Below, piece after piece: positions 12,660 to 23,912 of a stretch of 64,000 bases of DNA (its first letter is position 1; the number at the start of each line of letters is the position of its first letter). The stretch spans positions 17,229,518-17,293,517 of the forward strand of contig NW_024881313.1 of assembly GCF_018691265.1 (NCBI RefSeq), written 5' to 3'. Source of the stretch: Tyto alba (taxonomy: Eukaryota > Chordata > Aves > Strigiformes > Tytonidae). Under the pieces are notes generated by a model that ran no database searches, was not told the origin of the DNA, and was given only the letters and a program-made list of their open reading frames with translations. The position numbers and the translations under genes are program-made.

Positions 12660-15104
12660 TCACCTATATAAAATAATATTTTTAATGTATTTAAACAGAT
12701 TATTCCACAGAATATGCATAATCTTCACAGATAGCTGAAAATTGACGTCCTTCTTCCCCTTTGTCTGAAATATGGGGCACCATCTCTAAATTTCTGTACA
12801 CTGATATCCTGACAAACTTTTCAATGCTTTAAAATAATAAGGATAAAATAAAGATAATCTGTCTGGATTTTTCCCTGTCTAAGATCCTGGTTCTGAGATT
12901 GCTCTTGTTCTATTTTTGGAAGTTAAAGCAGGATAGCAACTTCAATGTTTAGTCAAAGGAGAAAGGTCAATAAAATAATTTTTACACTATAGCTTTTCTG
13001 GGTTTTGCAGAACAGAAATATAACAAATTCCATAGATTTTTCTTCTCACTTAGATGTAAGTAGTATGTACCAAAATCAGTAAATCATTATCTCTCCAGAA
13101 AACAAATAGGAAAGGCTCAGAGCTGATAGAATCAGAGTATCTCCGAGGGCATTCTTTCCAAGAGGCAAAGCAGGTAACAGTTTGTGCAGCTACAGCTTAT
13201 ATTATACCTGTTTTCTAAGGGATATGAACTCACTAAGGTGATCTTTTTCCATTGCGTTTTTAATCCCTATAGACTGTGTTAGCCTTTTGCTATGCTGTGT
13301 GTTGTTACATGCAGAGGTCACCCAGTACTCAACTTCATTTTCATGAGCAAAACCTTAGAACTCTTCAGCAACACATACTGGGAGAAAACACATAAAGGGT
13401 CAGGATGCTGTAAGATAACTGTAACCCACAAAATAAAATTACGAGATCATTTTATTGGCTGTGATTCACATCTCAGAAATGTTTGATCACAGTATTTTTA
13501 AAAATCTATGATTTATTGATATTCAGATCATTTATTTTAAAAAGATCCATTGAAGGATGAAAGGTATTCTTTTAATAGCAAAATAATTAGCAGGTTTTTA
13601 TTTCTCAGACAACATTTGGAACCTTGCAAACACTTGTTCTAGGATTAAAATATCAGCATCATTAGAAAAGAACCATGTGGCATTTCTGCTAAATTCAATA
13701 CATCCCCCTTTTTTCTTTTATAACTTTCCAGTTTTTCACAGCTCATTAGATATGATTCATTTATCTCTAAAATACTTTAAAAAGTTAGCTTTAATTTTGC
13801 AATATTTTACTTCAGGAACAAAATCTAGCTTTGGAGTTTTGTGAAACTGAGCCAATGAACTGAACTTTCCAAAATAATTTCTTATGGCAAAGGTAAGAGG
13901 GCACCATCAGACCTAAAAAAAAAAAAGGAATTAATTGAAGGACCAAACATTTATAAATTCTGCAAAATTTGAGTCTTGCTGTTCTATTTTATCTCTGAGT
14001 GATTAGTTAATAATGTTACACACCATCTTTTAAGACTTCGTACATCAAAACCTTTATTGAAAATTTGAAGTAACCATTTTTACCTGGAAAGTTTTCTCAG
14101 CAAATAGGGTGAAATACAACACTGAACTGACAAATGTTTACACAGATAGAATTGAAAATGCCTAGTGGGTGCTGTCTACCCTGACAGATACTTTTTTGCC
14201 ATGCCATACATCTCAAACTGTTCTTACTAATAGGAGATACTCTTGGAGCCAAGTTTGCAGTTGCCTTTACATTTTGTAATAGAAGGGCCTAACTCAATTA
14301 CCACTGTTAAGGGGAAGCTGTGAATAACATGGTGCATCAAATTACCAGGAATTTCTTAGCAAGCAGTGGATTTGCTAGTAAAGCATTTTTTTTTCCTGCA
14401 TACATTTTTCTTTTACAGCAAAAATCATAATAAAAGTCATTTCAGTGGACTCACCACATGATAAACTTAAGATTTTCTCCACAAGAATTAGATGCCCACT
14501 TTCCAAAGAAATCTGATAGGTTTTGGACATCTAATTTCTTTAGAAAATCACAGTTTTCTAAACCCATGTTTACATTGGAGAATTTACTTTGGTAAATAAA
14601 GTACATCCATCCAACTGAATGAAATGTCCTTTGCCCAAAATAACCATTGCAAGTTAGTTTCAGAATTTGTGAAGGGAACCACTCATTACTGTTCCAGTCC
14701 ATCCCAGATAGACCAAAGCAGCCTGGCTGTATCCCTGTGTGCAAGTGTTATAACACAGTAGGAGTGGATCTGCAGGGCAAAACAGTCAGTGCAGGGGACC
14801 TGACGTCTGGACTGTGAAGAGCTTAAGGGTTTTGCTGCCGCCTTGCTCAGTCCTGTGCACTGGACCTCATTAACAGCCCCAGTGCTCTAACTGATGTGCT
14901 CCAAACCCATCCTCAGATGTGCCAGAGAGGGCAGTAAGTGGGAATGTCTGGGAGATTCAGTTCAAAAGTACTGTCCTGATCTGAAACGAAAAGGTAATGT
15001 AGATGTATCCTACAAATCATTTGTGGGATATCCACTCTGACAGATGGCATCTTTGAAATGCTTTCTGCCTCTGATATGGCCCTCTCCATGCATCTGGATC
15101 TACT
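12660..15104. other. AT-rich non-coding sequence
   Basis: No recognised gene or repeat. The minus-strand open frame at 14451-14744 (97 codons) has no domain I recognise. The stretch from about 14750 to 15000 is somewhat richer in G+C than its surroundings but shows no clear exon or repeat. Confidence 0.6.
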
Positions 15105-15159
15105 TCAGGTTCTTTGTGGAATACAGCATGACAAAATGTAAGCAAACAATGCATTAGCA

Positions 15160-15552
15160 GTGCAATACCTCAGAAACATTCCTGATATCTGTGAAATGTT
15201 ACAATTCCCCCAGTTTGTCTCAGCATCCTCAGGTGAAATTACATCGTGTGACAGCACTATGCTGAGTGTGGTTCCCACAAATGTGTTGATTAAAGAAATG
15301 GAGGTCCTGTTTGCAGGAATAAATAATGCCTTGAAATTTGTGTCCACATCCTTGGCTATGTCAGTAGTATTTAATGTATGTTTTATGCTGGTTGGATACT
15401 GCCAATGGGTTGAGCAGAAATCTTATTTCTGTGGTGAAGCAGCAAGATGTTTGCAGTACTTTAAATTGTTTCAGATGAAAGAGGCAATTTACACCTTGAG
15501 CATCATCAAAGATGATTTCAGTGTGTTTTATTTCTTGTCACTAGCAGCATAA
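15160..15552 (+). other. 130-codon open frame, unrecognised
   Basis: This is one of the longest open frames outside transposon sequence. The first third is also open on the opposite strand (15105-15347). The predicted peptide is rich in hydrophobic residues and cysteine, with a short hydrophobic segment near residues 65-80. I recognise no motif or family. There is no splice-flanked structure or strong start context that marks it as coding. A chance open frame is the likeliest explanation. A decayed retroelement or a species-specific transcript is possible but unsupported. Confidence 0.15.
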
Positions 15553-16889
15553 CTATTTCTGTTATTCAAATGAAAATAAACACCAAATTAACAAAGTGCT
15601 GGAATTTTTAACTCCAGATTGGTTTTGCCTGGCTTCATTTTAACCGACAGATGTGTCAGATCAGGCCAGAAGAATCCACTGACAAATTGTAAGTTTTCTT
15701 ACCCTACCAATGTAAATATGAAATGTTGGATACAAATGTCTTATTTATGTTACTAGTCTCACATTCATTTTAACAGAAGTGAAAAATGTGCATATTTTAA
15801 TTTGTGATTGTGTGTTTCCTTGATTCAGAAAAGGTTATTTGGTGAGCATGTTGGGTTTTTTTAAGATAAGGAGCAAGATCCTAAAGGTCTGACAATCTAC
15901 CATTAGAATGGAAAGCAGCCTTTCTGTTTTTAGCATAAAAAAAAATGTTCTTTCCTGAAAATGAAAGATTAATATTTTGATCAAACATTGCTGGAAATTT
16001 TGATATAACGAATATTATGTAAATTCTGAAATGTTATTTCATGGAGAAAATGAGAAATAATTAACTCTCCTCCATAGATATTAAAGTATCAATATAGAAG
16101 CTTGGAATTATGAACTACTGACTTTCCCAATATAAACAGAAGATTTTATCAAAAAACTTTCAGATATACATTTGTTTGTCTTTATATTTGTTGACTATAA
16201 AGTCTGAAATTTAAGTACTGTGAATATGAGGTCTCTACAGATTAACATAACTTTACTGGCTACAGGATCATCTAAGTGACTTCAGCAAAGGGTGTATTTT
16301 AATTTAGAATATAAATGTCCTTTTTATGTTTTTAAACCACTGGATTAAGTTTTATATCAGTGGAAGACATGAACTATTTTACCACATCATCTTACCTGAA
16401 TTTCTGCTGATTAAGGGGAGAATTTATCCTCTTACAATATGAGTATATAATAAATATATGGGAAAGAAAGCCATTTAGATGTAGTAAGAAACAGAAAGAC
16501 TAATTTAGAGAAGTGTTTTGTGGTAGAAATAAGTTAATCTCTTAAATAAAATGCTGATGACATTGTTGCAAATATAGTATTGTGAAAATAATCAAACAAA
16601 ATACAAGCATATACTGTGCTGAAGAGCTTCAAATTTGAGTATTATTTCTTCTGCAATTCTTGGAAAATACAGGAAAATGGATTTGGAAAAGTTTGATTTT
16701 TGTTTTTCTGTGAACTGGAAAAAGCAGAAGGCATAAATGAATTTCCTTTTCATTAGAACAATAGCAATATTAATTCATGAGGAAGCTTTTAAAGAAAGAA
16801 TTACAATGCAGGAAAAGGAGGAGCTATAGTTAAGAGAAATTGATGTCATCATAAATGTGCTAAACTATTGACAGGCTGCTCTGATATGT
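15553..16889. other. AT-rich non-coding sequence
   Basis: Strongly AT-rich, with short A and T runs and no open frame or repeat of note. Confidence 0.6.
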
Positions 16890-17460
16890 GGTGTTTTTGT
16901 TTTCCAGAGACAGTTGTTTTAAATCATTTATTACCTGTTTGAAGAAGCTAATGAAGAGCATGAAAAGGGGACACTTCTGTTCTTTCCTTTTTTTCTGTCC
17001 ATAACGATGTTTACTGTCTGGCACAATGATTATTCAATTTTCAGAAATGTTCACCACCTTCTGCTGCTGATTAAATTCCTGTTTGGTTTTGCTGCCAAAT
17101 CTGCTGGATTAAATTAACAAACTCTGTCTGCTTTAGTGGGAATGACCTGCACTGACCTTCAGCTTGTACAAAATAATAATCTTTTCAGTGACTTATTGAT
17201 TCAGCTTTCTTTATCTTCTTTTAAAGAAATGTGCAATAGAAATGTTTGCCTTTACCTTGCTTAAATTTGCAGACTTGCTCTGCTTATTTCATTACACTAG
17301 AGACTTTGACCCTTGATATATAATAGCTTTGCACTCTTTCCTATTATTAACACTTAATTTTCTTCAGAAGATTCACTGAAGCTTCATTAGTCTAAGGACA
17401 AAAATTCACATGATCCTTCAAACTGTAATAAGCCCCAGTCTTGAAAATTATCCACATCAA
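16890..17460. promoter_or_regulatory. possible conserved non-coding element (weak)
   Basis: The stretch is not repetitive and has no simple-sequence slippage. It carries several TAAT/ATTA-core words in close order, such as GATTAAATTCC and GGATTAAATTAAC around 17070-17120 and further ones at about 17175-17210. Such dense homeodomain-like words in a gene desert are typical of developmental enhancers conserved across amniotes. AT-rich DNA also produces these words by chance, so this is only a suggestion from texture, not an identification. Confidence 0.2.
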
Positions 17461-20400
17461 TGGACCAATTTAAGAAGATTAAAACCTTTCTCTTTTTTTC
17501 TAAAGTAAATTAAGTTTTTATTGATTAACTTCATTAATTCATTTGTTTTGTTGTTGCCTATCAGGTAGTGAGGAAACTGTAGAGAAATGATGTTATAAGC
17601 AAATATGAAAATGATATAAACTATAGTGAGTATAATAATCTTGAGTATTTAATTCTGCTTCCACTGCTATTCAAGCTGATTTAATAACCACTAAGTGGAG
17701 AAACTACTTCTGAAGTCCAGAGAAATATAAGTGCATTCTCTCCTCTCCTATTTGCAGGATAGATCTAGACTGAGTTGTTTTACAGTCTTTGCATTGTATG
17801 TGTGGGCTCTGAATGGTGCCTTGACCAATGAAATCTGATGGCCATTGCTAAGGCATAGTACTTGTGGTCCGCTGTGATAAATAGTGCTCTAAGAGCACAG
17901 ATAATTTTAGCTAACAAACATCTGTGGAATAAAGAAAAAAAAAATTGTTGGAAACAGAATCTGTCCAAGTAGAAACCAAAACAGTACTAGCTCTTTAGGT
18001 ATAGTTTGGACAGCTTTCCCCATAGAGATTATTACTTAATACTCACTGCCTATTGTAGTGTTTTAAATGGCACCATATTTCTAGAAATGAGTGGTTGATA
18101 TGGGCATGTGTGAAAGACTGCCCATCAGCAAACGAATCTACATTTCTCTCCTGAGACATTATTTTTCCAACTGCTAACATACCAGTTTCATAGTTTATAT
18201 TGAACACAATGTAACTCACATAGCTTAATCCACACCTTTTCAGCTGCCCCAGTACAGATACTTTTGTCATTCATGAAAACAGAATTCATGTGCTGAAATA
18301 TTTTTCAACCTTTGCAGACAGCGTAGTTACAAATGTTTTGACAGTCAAAGATACGGAATTGTAATAAGAGTTGTTCTGTGTCAGTCCCAGTAATTGGTGA
18401 GCTCTTGAGATCAGGACTGTAGAACTAGGTATAGGCGTGCTTATGGGGTAGACAGATCCCCAGATCAGGGTTCACATTTTCCATGATGCAGAAGATAGTT
18501 GTGAAAAATGATCAAGATGAATGGATTATTATTACTGTGATCGTATTACATTGCAGAGCTAAATGTTATCTGGTCTCTCTTACATTATGTGCCTGTGGGA
18601 AGTCTTATGTCATGACAGTAAGATTAAAAGAGCACATTTCCCTTATATAAAGAGCTAAATACCTGGTGACTTCTGAAAAGTCTTTGCTAGCCATTATTTT
18701 TATGCTTCTGATATCATAGTTCATAATTTTGGCTAGGCTTGAGTTTAATATGAACACTCCAGTTGTGCTTTTGCAAGATGTGATATCATCCTCTGGCAGT
18801 GTTTGGTTTTGCCTTCAAGCAGACCTACTATGTTATGGCTTGTGCTTCACGGTCTTCAATACTGGACCAAAATTGTTATGCAGTGGTGATAAGGTTTCTG
18901 TGTGCAGTTCTGCATAGATACATGACAATTAGGTGCTTTAGTGTTTGACTTTTCTTTTTTTAGTATCATGTTTCTGCATTTATTTTCTAACTTCTTACTC
19001 AACAAGAACTTCTTACTCAACACCACTTACAGTTGTGATACAAGATCAAGCTTTCACTTACAGGAAGTAAAATGGTACAGAGGAGAAAAGCTGCCCTTAA
19101 AGGGAAAAGTACCTTTGTCAATCAGTGTGTGAGGCATAGATTTAAAGACAGTCTGATATGAAATTATCTGGTTATTAACTGTAGACTGGGAAGTGTGTAT
19201 CGGGGATATGGTGTAGCATTATGTGTATGGAAAGCAGGGGATGTTAGCTTACTTCTTCAACCCTGTAAGCCAGTGCTGGAAGTGCAAGAAAGACAGTTTG
19301 TTGGACTCTTGCTATCCAGGGGAGTTGGGAGCTATCAGTTGAGTAGCAGTGCGGTAGCCTGGCTCTTTAGCTGGACACTCCAGTGGTCCCGGGTGAGGAC
19401 TTTCAGACTTTGTGATGCATTGCTCTAGTCCTTTGAGATATAGCTGGTAGATATTCAGAATGTTACTCTCACAAATATTGGTCCTCCATCACATATGCAG
19501 TGAGACTTACCTATGAAAATATGGAATTACACCCCTGAAGCCAATAATCCAGGCCTTTCAGGCACCTTTAGTGTGACATAAATTGGCAATGATAGGAATA
19601 GCAATTTTGTTTAAGGAGTCAAAAGGTCTATGAATCCAGAAAAACTGACACTCTGTGGAAGCACTAAACATTGCTTCATTATTTTTCTATTTATTTTAAT
19701 CGTTCTCTTCTGTCAGGTTTGCTAAGATGAAGATATTTTTATTTTATAGCATTGATTGTCACTTCACTTTAAAAAATAGAGTTAATAGTGCTGTCTTCAT
19801 TTGTAGATCTCAAAGCCCTTCAGATGAATGTTGTTTTCCCCTTTAGACAGGTGGGAAAACTTTAAAAAAAGGATTCCCTTTATGCATTACTTTGGAATGG
19901 ATATTTTTCCTTTGTTGTCAGAAGGAAATTTTTAAAAATCTGCTTTGTTGACATCACTGCAATATTAAACTATTTCTAAGCTATTTCAGTAAATCGGTTC
20001 TTTGGTTTATCCCAGTCGCATATCTTCAGCAAATCCTTTTTATGTGAAACTTAACGGAAAAATGGTTGCAATATATTTCAAGCAAGAGACAAGATGAGCA
20101 CTTACAGACATCTTCTTAAGTGACCAATTGATTTGTTGGTGACACTGATGAAGGGCAGTGTCCCCTAGTAAAGAGAGATGAGGTAACCACATAATACTCT
20201 GATATCAGTGTTTTTGTGTTATCGTTGTCTGTGCACACCGATAAGAACCCGAATGGCTGTCTAAACCATAGTTTAGTGCCTGTATTGATTGCTGGTTCTC
20301 AAACCAGCCCTGTTATGAATTGGTCATTTATTACTTCAGAGGGAATGAACATCCACAGACTTGGTGCTATGACTTGTCTGTAACAAGGGTCTTTTCAGAT

Positions 20401-21323
20401 AAAAAACCAACATATAAGATGAAAACAAAAATAAGAGCTACATTTTTCTAGCCTTATGTATGTGAGAGAATCAGGATAGTATATACAGGTCATGGTGTTT
20501 ACTGCACACACGTTTTCTGTTGTGACACACTGGCTGCACTCGAGCAAGTCCCCCTGCAAAACCATTTGGTTGTCTTACTCTGATAGACCCAGGGGGCTAA
20601 TAGCTGTCAGTGCACTCTCTACGACACATTCCTGTGCATTAGAGCAGTAATAAAAGTCACTACGGTGCTCAAATAAAAATTCAGTGAGCTGTAGCTTTGG
20701 GTCTGAGCTTCAAGTCTCATTTAAAACTTGTGTTTGCCTGTGTTCTGTAGCATTCTGCACTCTGCTTGCTTTCTCTAAGTTTTATATAAACTGATTAGGT
20801 TTATTTTGAGAGCACATAAAGTATATGACCATATTTTACTGATGATAACTTTTACTTTCAAGAGGGTCTCACTTTCCCTCAGTGCATTTGGCAGCTGAAG
20901 CAGGTTAGTTTTATTTGCTTTACACAAGCAAATAAATGGACAAAGATTTTCTAAATCGATTGGCTGAGACTTGGTGCCTTAGATACGTATTGAGTTTTCT
21001 AGTTAAATGCCCTGTTTTCAACAGCTATATTCCAGCAGTTGCTTTGGAGTTTGGAGAGAAAATGGCGCTTTTGAAAACTAGTCTTACTTGACTTCTAAAT
21101 TAATCCTTGACACCTTACTAAATGGTCTGGTTTTTGGGCGCTTGCTGTTGTAAATATTTCTGCTAGCTTTAGTGGAACAGCTAGCTGTTTGGCACTACCA
21201 CTTTAAATTCCATTCTTAATGTAATTTGATGTTTCCCTATATGACTTTCCCATAAGTATTTCCATAGTTTTATCTCAATTATCCAATTGCTGGTTTACTG
21301 GCCTTCTGCAGTCTCTACATAAG
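17461..21323. other. AT-rich non-coding sequence up to the first LTR
   Basis: No recognised gene. The open frames at 17780-17968, 18043-18270, 18729-18917 and 19195-19428 are short and unrecognised. The stretch from 20870 to 21320, immediately upstream of the LTR, is unique and could also be conserved non-coding DNA, but nothing in it is decisive. Confidence 0.6.
18989..19022 (+). repeat. 18-bp period direct duplication
   Basis: The unit AACTTCTTACTCAACA occurs at 18989-19004 and again at 19007-19022. This is minor slippage. Confidence 0.85.
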
Positions 21324-21444
21324 TGTTGGGTTTGTATGGTGGGATTTTGGCAGTGGGGGAGGGATTACAGAAGTGCCCCCCTGTGAGAAGCTTCTCAAAG
21401 CTCTCCCCAGCTCCAAGTCCTATCCACTTCTGGCCAAGGACAAA

Positions 21445-21488
21445 CCAATTAGCAATGGTGGCTGCACCTCTCTGATAACATATTTAAG
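21445..21488 (+). promoter_or_regulatory. LTR copy 1 promoter motifs (CCAAT, TATA-like)
   Basis: CCAAT lies at 21445-21449 and CATATTTAAG at 21479-21488, spaced as in an RNA polymerase II core promoter. The same pair, with the same intervening words, occurs in LTR copy 2. Conservation between the copies supports a real U3 promoter. Whether it is active now cannot be read from sequence. Confidence 0.5.
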
Positions 21489-21610
21489 AAAGAGAACCTA
21501 GGAGAAGAAGGAGTTGTGAGATCAGCTGAGGAAAGGAGGGGGAGGAATGGGTGGGGTGTGCTGGAGCAGAGCCTCCCCTTTAGCCTGTGGTAAGAGCAGG
21601 CTGTGCCTCT

Positions 21611-21880
21611 GCAGCCCATGGAGATCCACAGTGGAGCAGATGCTCACCTGCAGCTTGTGGAGGACCCCATTTGGAGCAGGTGGTTGCACCCAAAGAAGGC
21701 TGTGATTCTGAGGGCAGCCACCACTGGAGAAGTCTGTTGCTGAGAGGACTGCAGCCTATGGAAGGGACCCATGCTGGAGCAGTTCATGAAGAACTGCAGC
21801 CTGTGGGAAGGATCCAAGTTGGAGACGTTTGTGGAGGATTGCCTCCTGTAGGAGGGACCCCATGCTGGAGTAGGGGAAGA
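21611..21880 (+). repeat. degenerate 39/45-bp tandem array inside LTR copy 1
   Basis: Units beginning GCAGCCTATGG or similar recur at 21611, 21650, 21751, 21796 and 21841, giving steps of 39 and 45 bases. Each carries a CCCATGCTGGAGCAG-like core. Because the main step is a multiple of three and the array is G+C-rich, it stays open in several frames on both strands (for example 21587-21886 + and 21644-21943 -). These frames are by-products of the array and not genes. Confidence 0.85.
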
Positions 21881-22286
21881 GTGTGAGGAGTCCTCCTCCT
21901 GAGGAGGAAGGAGTGGCAGATTCATGTGATGAACTGACCACATCCCCCAGTGCCACTGGGGGGGAGGAGGTGGAGAAATCAGGAGAAAAGCTGAGCCTGA
22001 GGAGAAGGGAGGGATAGAGTGAAGGTGTTTTTAAGATGAGGTTGTATTTTCACTGTCCTACTCTGATAAATTAGTGGTGGTGGTGGTGTTCAGATAAAAT
22101 TGATTCTCTTTCCTCTTTAATCAAGTCTGTCTTTTGCCCTTGACCATAATTGGTGAGTCATTCCTCTCTGTCCTTGTCTCTGTCCCTGAGCCTTTTGTAA
22201 TATTTTCTCCTCCCCATCCCTGAGAGGGAAGGAATGAGGGAGTGGCTGTGTGGTGCTCAGTTGCCCTCTGGTCTTAAACCACTACA

Positions 22287-23882
22287 GCTGACAAGAGATT
22301 TCATGTGGTTATTTGAGATTATGCACCATGTATCAGCATATTTAACTGGCAAAGTGAAGATGTTATTCCATATGAAAGCTTATGAAATGACTGTGGAACT
22401 TGTTAAAAAAGTAAAAATACTTTCAAATTGTAAAATAGATCTGAGTATATAAAGGTATTTTGTCCTTGTGTCATTGATCAGTTAAAAAACTAACTCACCA
22501 TATTTACATTTCTCATTGATCTCCTGTATAGCCTATGGGGAAAACCAGGTTCCTCCATGGAGAGCATCAGATCTTGGGTGAAGTAGTTTGAAGTGTCTTA
22601 GTGAGGTGGGATGGACTGGGGCAATGCATCTGTATGCAGACTGTGTGACTCTTGTGACCTTGACCTGGAAGGAATCCTGCTGCATTATATATAAAGAAAT
22701 AAGTAACAGGAAAAGTTTGTTAAGAATTGTTATTATCTTGAGTGTGTTCTTCCTTATTAATTTTTATTAGAGGCAGAAATCAATTCTTTCCTTATTTTAA
22801 AATATCATTGCTGTCTCTAAAAAAATAAATATCATGACACAATGATGAAATAGGCGTCCTTTCACCTGAGAGAAAATCACACTTTCAGTGGGTAGGGGCT
22901 GTTCCACATTATGTTAGTGAGTGATAAATTGCAGTTTCCTGTGCGAAAGATTCATTGACTTCAACTTTGTGTCTCCCTATCAGCAGGCAGAAGATAGGCT
23001 ATCTCTGACAGAAGTGTGTGATATAAGTGACAGGATGCCAAATACATGGTCTTGGGAAGAAATTTCCTTCCCCTGCTGTGAATCATGGAGGCCTGAACAG
23101 CATTTTTTTATACAATCTGTAAGTGACTGTAAGGACACTCACAGTGCTTAGAGGTAGGCATGCAAAACAGGTAATTAAACAAGGACCCAGAACTTCTCAA
23201 GCTTCCTGTGAAGAGCTTTTTCTCAGTGGAAAGAGAATTGCAGCCAAGAGGGCATTAGTGGTTTGATGAGTATTTGGCAAGAACCTACCCCTCTCTAATG
23301 ATTGCCAAGGTGAACCAGTTTCCAAAATAGACCACCTCAGCTAAGTGCTCACACTTAGATAAGCAGTATAATGCATCTGACGTTATGTAGCACAAAAGCT
23401 GATCAGGAATTGGATAATGTCTCAGTGAGTGACCATGTGGCTTTTGGTTATGACATTTCCCGTTAGCAGGAAATTAATAAGCTTCCTCCAGACCTCTAGT
23501 GAAGGACCTTGCCCCCTGTGCACCGACTCCTTTGACTTGGAGAGTCTGTTAAAGAGGGAGCTGAAACTCTGCTCTGCTTGCTTCTGGCCTTGGCTGGTAC
23601 ACCTTCTACCCCATCATGCGAAGGGGTAACTAACTCTTGGAGGAGTCGCTCCACATGACTGTTCTTTCTTGTTTCTTTGTGGGGACACACAACAGGGGGT
23701 GCCACCTGGACTGTACTGCTTATTATATTGAGTGAATAGCAAAAGAAAAGGGTGTTAGATTTTTAAAAATTCAAATTAATCATGCAGTTTAAAGCTGTTC
23801 TTGATATATCTCCCGGTTTTGAGTCTTTGAAGGCCTCAAGCTTTTATTTGCTTCTGGGTGAGCTCTATAGGATATAAGTGAT
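22287..23882. other. non-coding sequence after LTR copy 1
   Basis: Unique AT-rich sequence. The open frames at 22234-22452, 22921-23151 and 23429-23629 are short and unrecognised; the first begins inside the LTR. About 23480-23720 is slightly richer in G+C and open on both strands over 60-70 codons, with no recognisable domain. Confidence 0.6.
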
Positions 23883-23912
23883 TTTTAAATGAATCACAAG
23901 ATTCATTTAAAA
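23883..23912. repeat. perfect 13-bp inverted repeat with 4-base loop
   Basis: The left arm TTTTAAATGAATC (23883-23895) and right arm GATTCATTTAAAA (23900-23912) are exact reverse complements around the loop ACAA. The stem is AT-rich. No transposon ends or terminator context were seen, so its role, if any, is unknown. Confidence 0.95.

Larger units (their letters stand above)
21324..22286 (+). mobile_element. solo LTR of an avian endogenous retrovirus (copy 1)
   Basis: The 963-bp element begins TGTTGGGTTTG and ends TTAAACCACTACA, so it has the TG...CA LTR ends with imperfect inverted termini. In order it holds a CCAAT motif (21445-21449), a TATA-like CATATTTAAG (21479-21488), an array of about 45 bp rich in GGAGCAG and GCAGCCTGTGG words (21611-21880), a GTG-rich patch (about 22074-22090) and a pyrimidine-rich 3' part. 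It shares this organisation and long matching segments with the LTR at 33716-34724. No gag, pol or env sequence adjoins it, so it is a solo LTR left by recombination. I see no clear flanking target duplication. It resembles class III (ERVL-like) LTRs widespread in birds; the exact subfamily cannot be named by eye. Confidence 0.85.

Noticed and set aside
14750..15000. Possible exon in a G+C-richer pocket ending near a GTAAGT donor (about 14935).
   Set aside because: The nearest acceptor gives an exon of only about 17 bases and no coherent frame. The signal is no better than chance.
21587..21956. Overlapping 99-codon frames on both strands as genes.
   Set aside because: They are by-products of the 45-bp array in LTR copy 1, whose period is a multiple of three.
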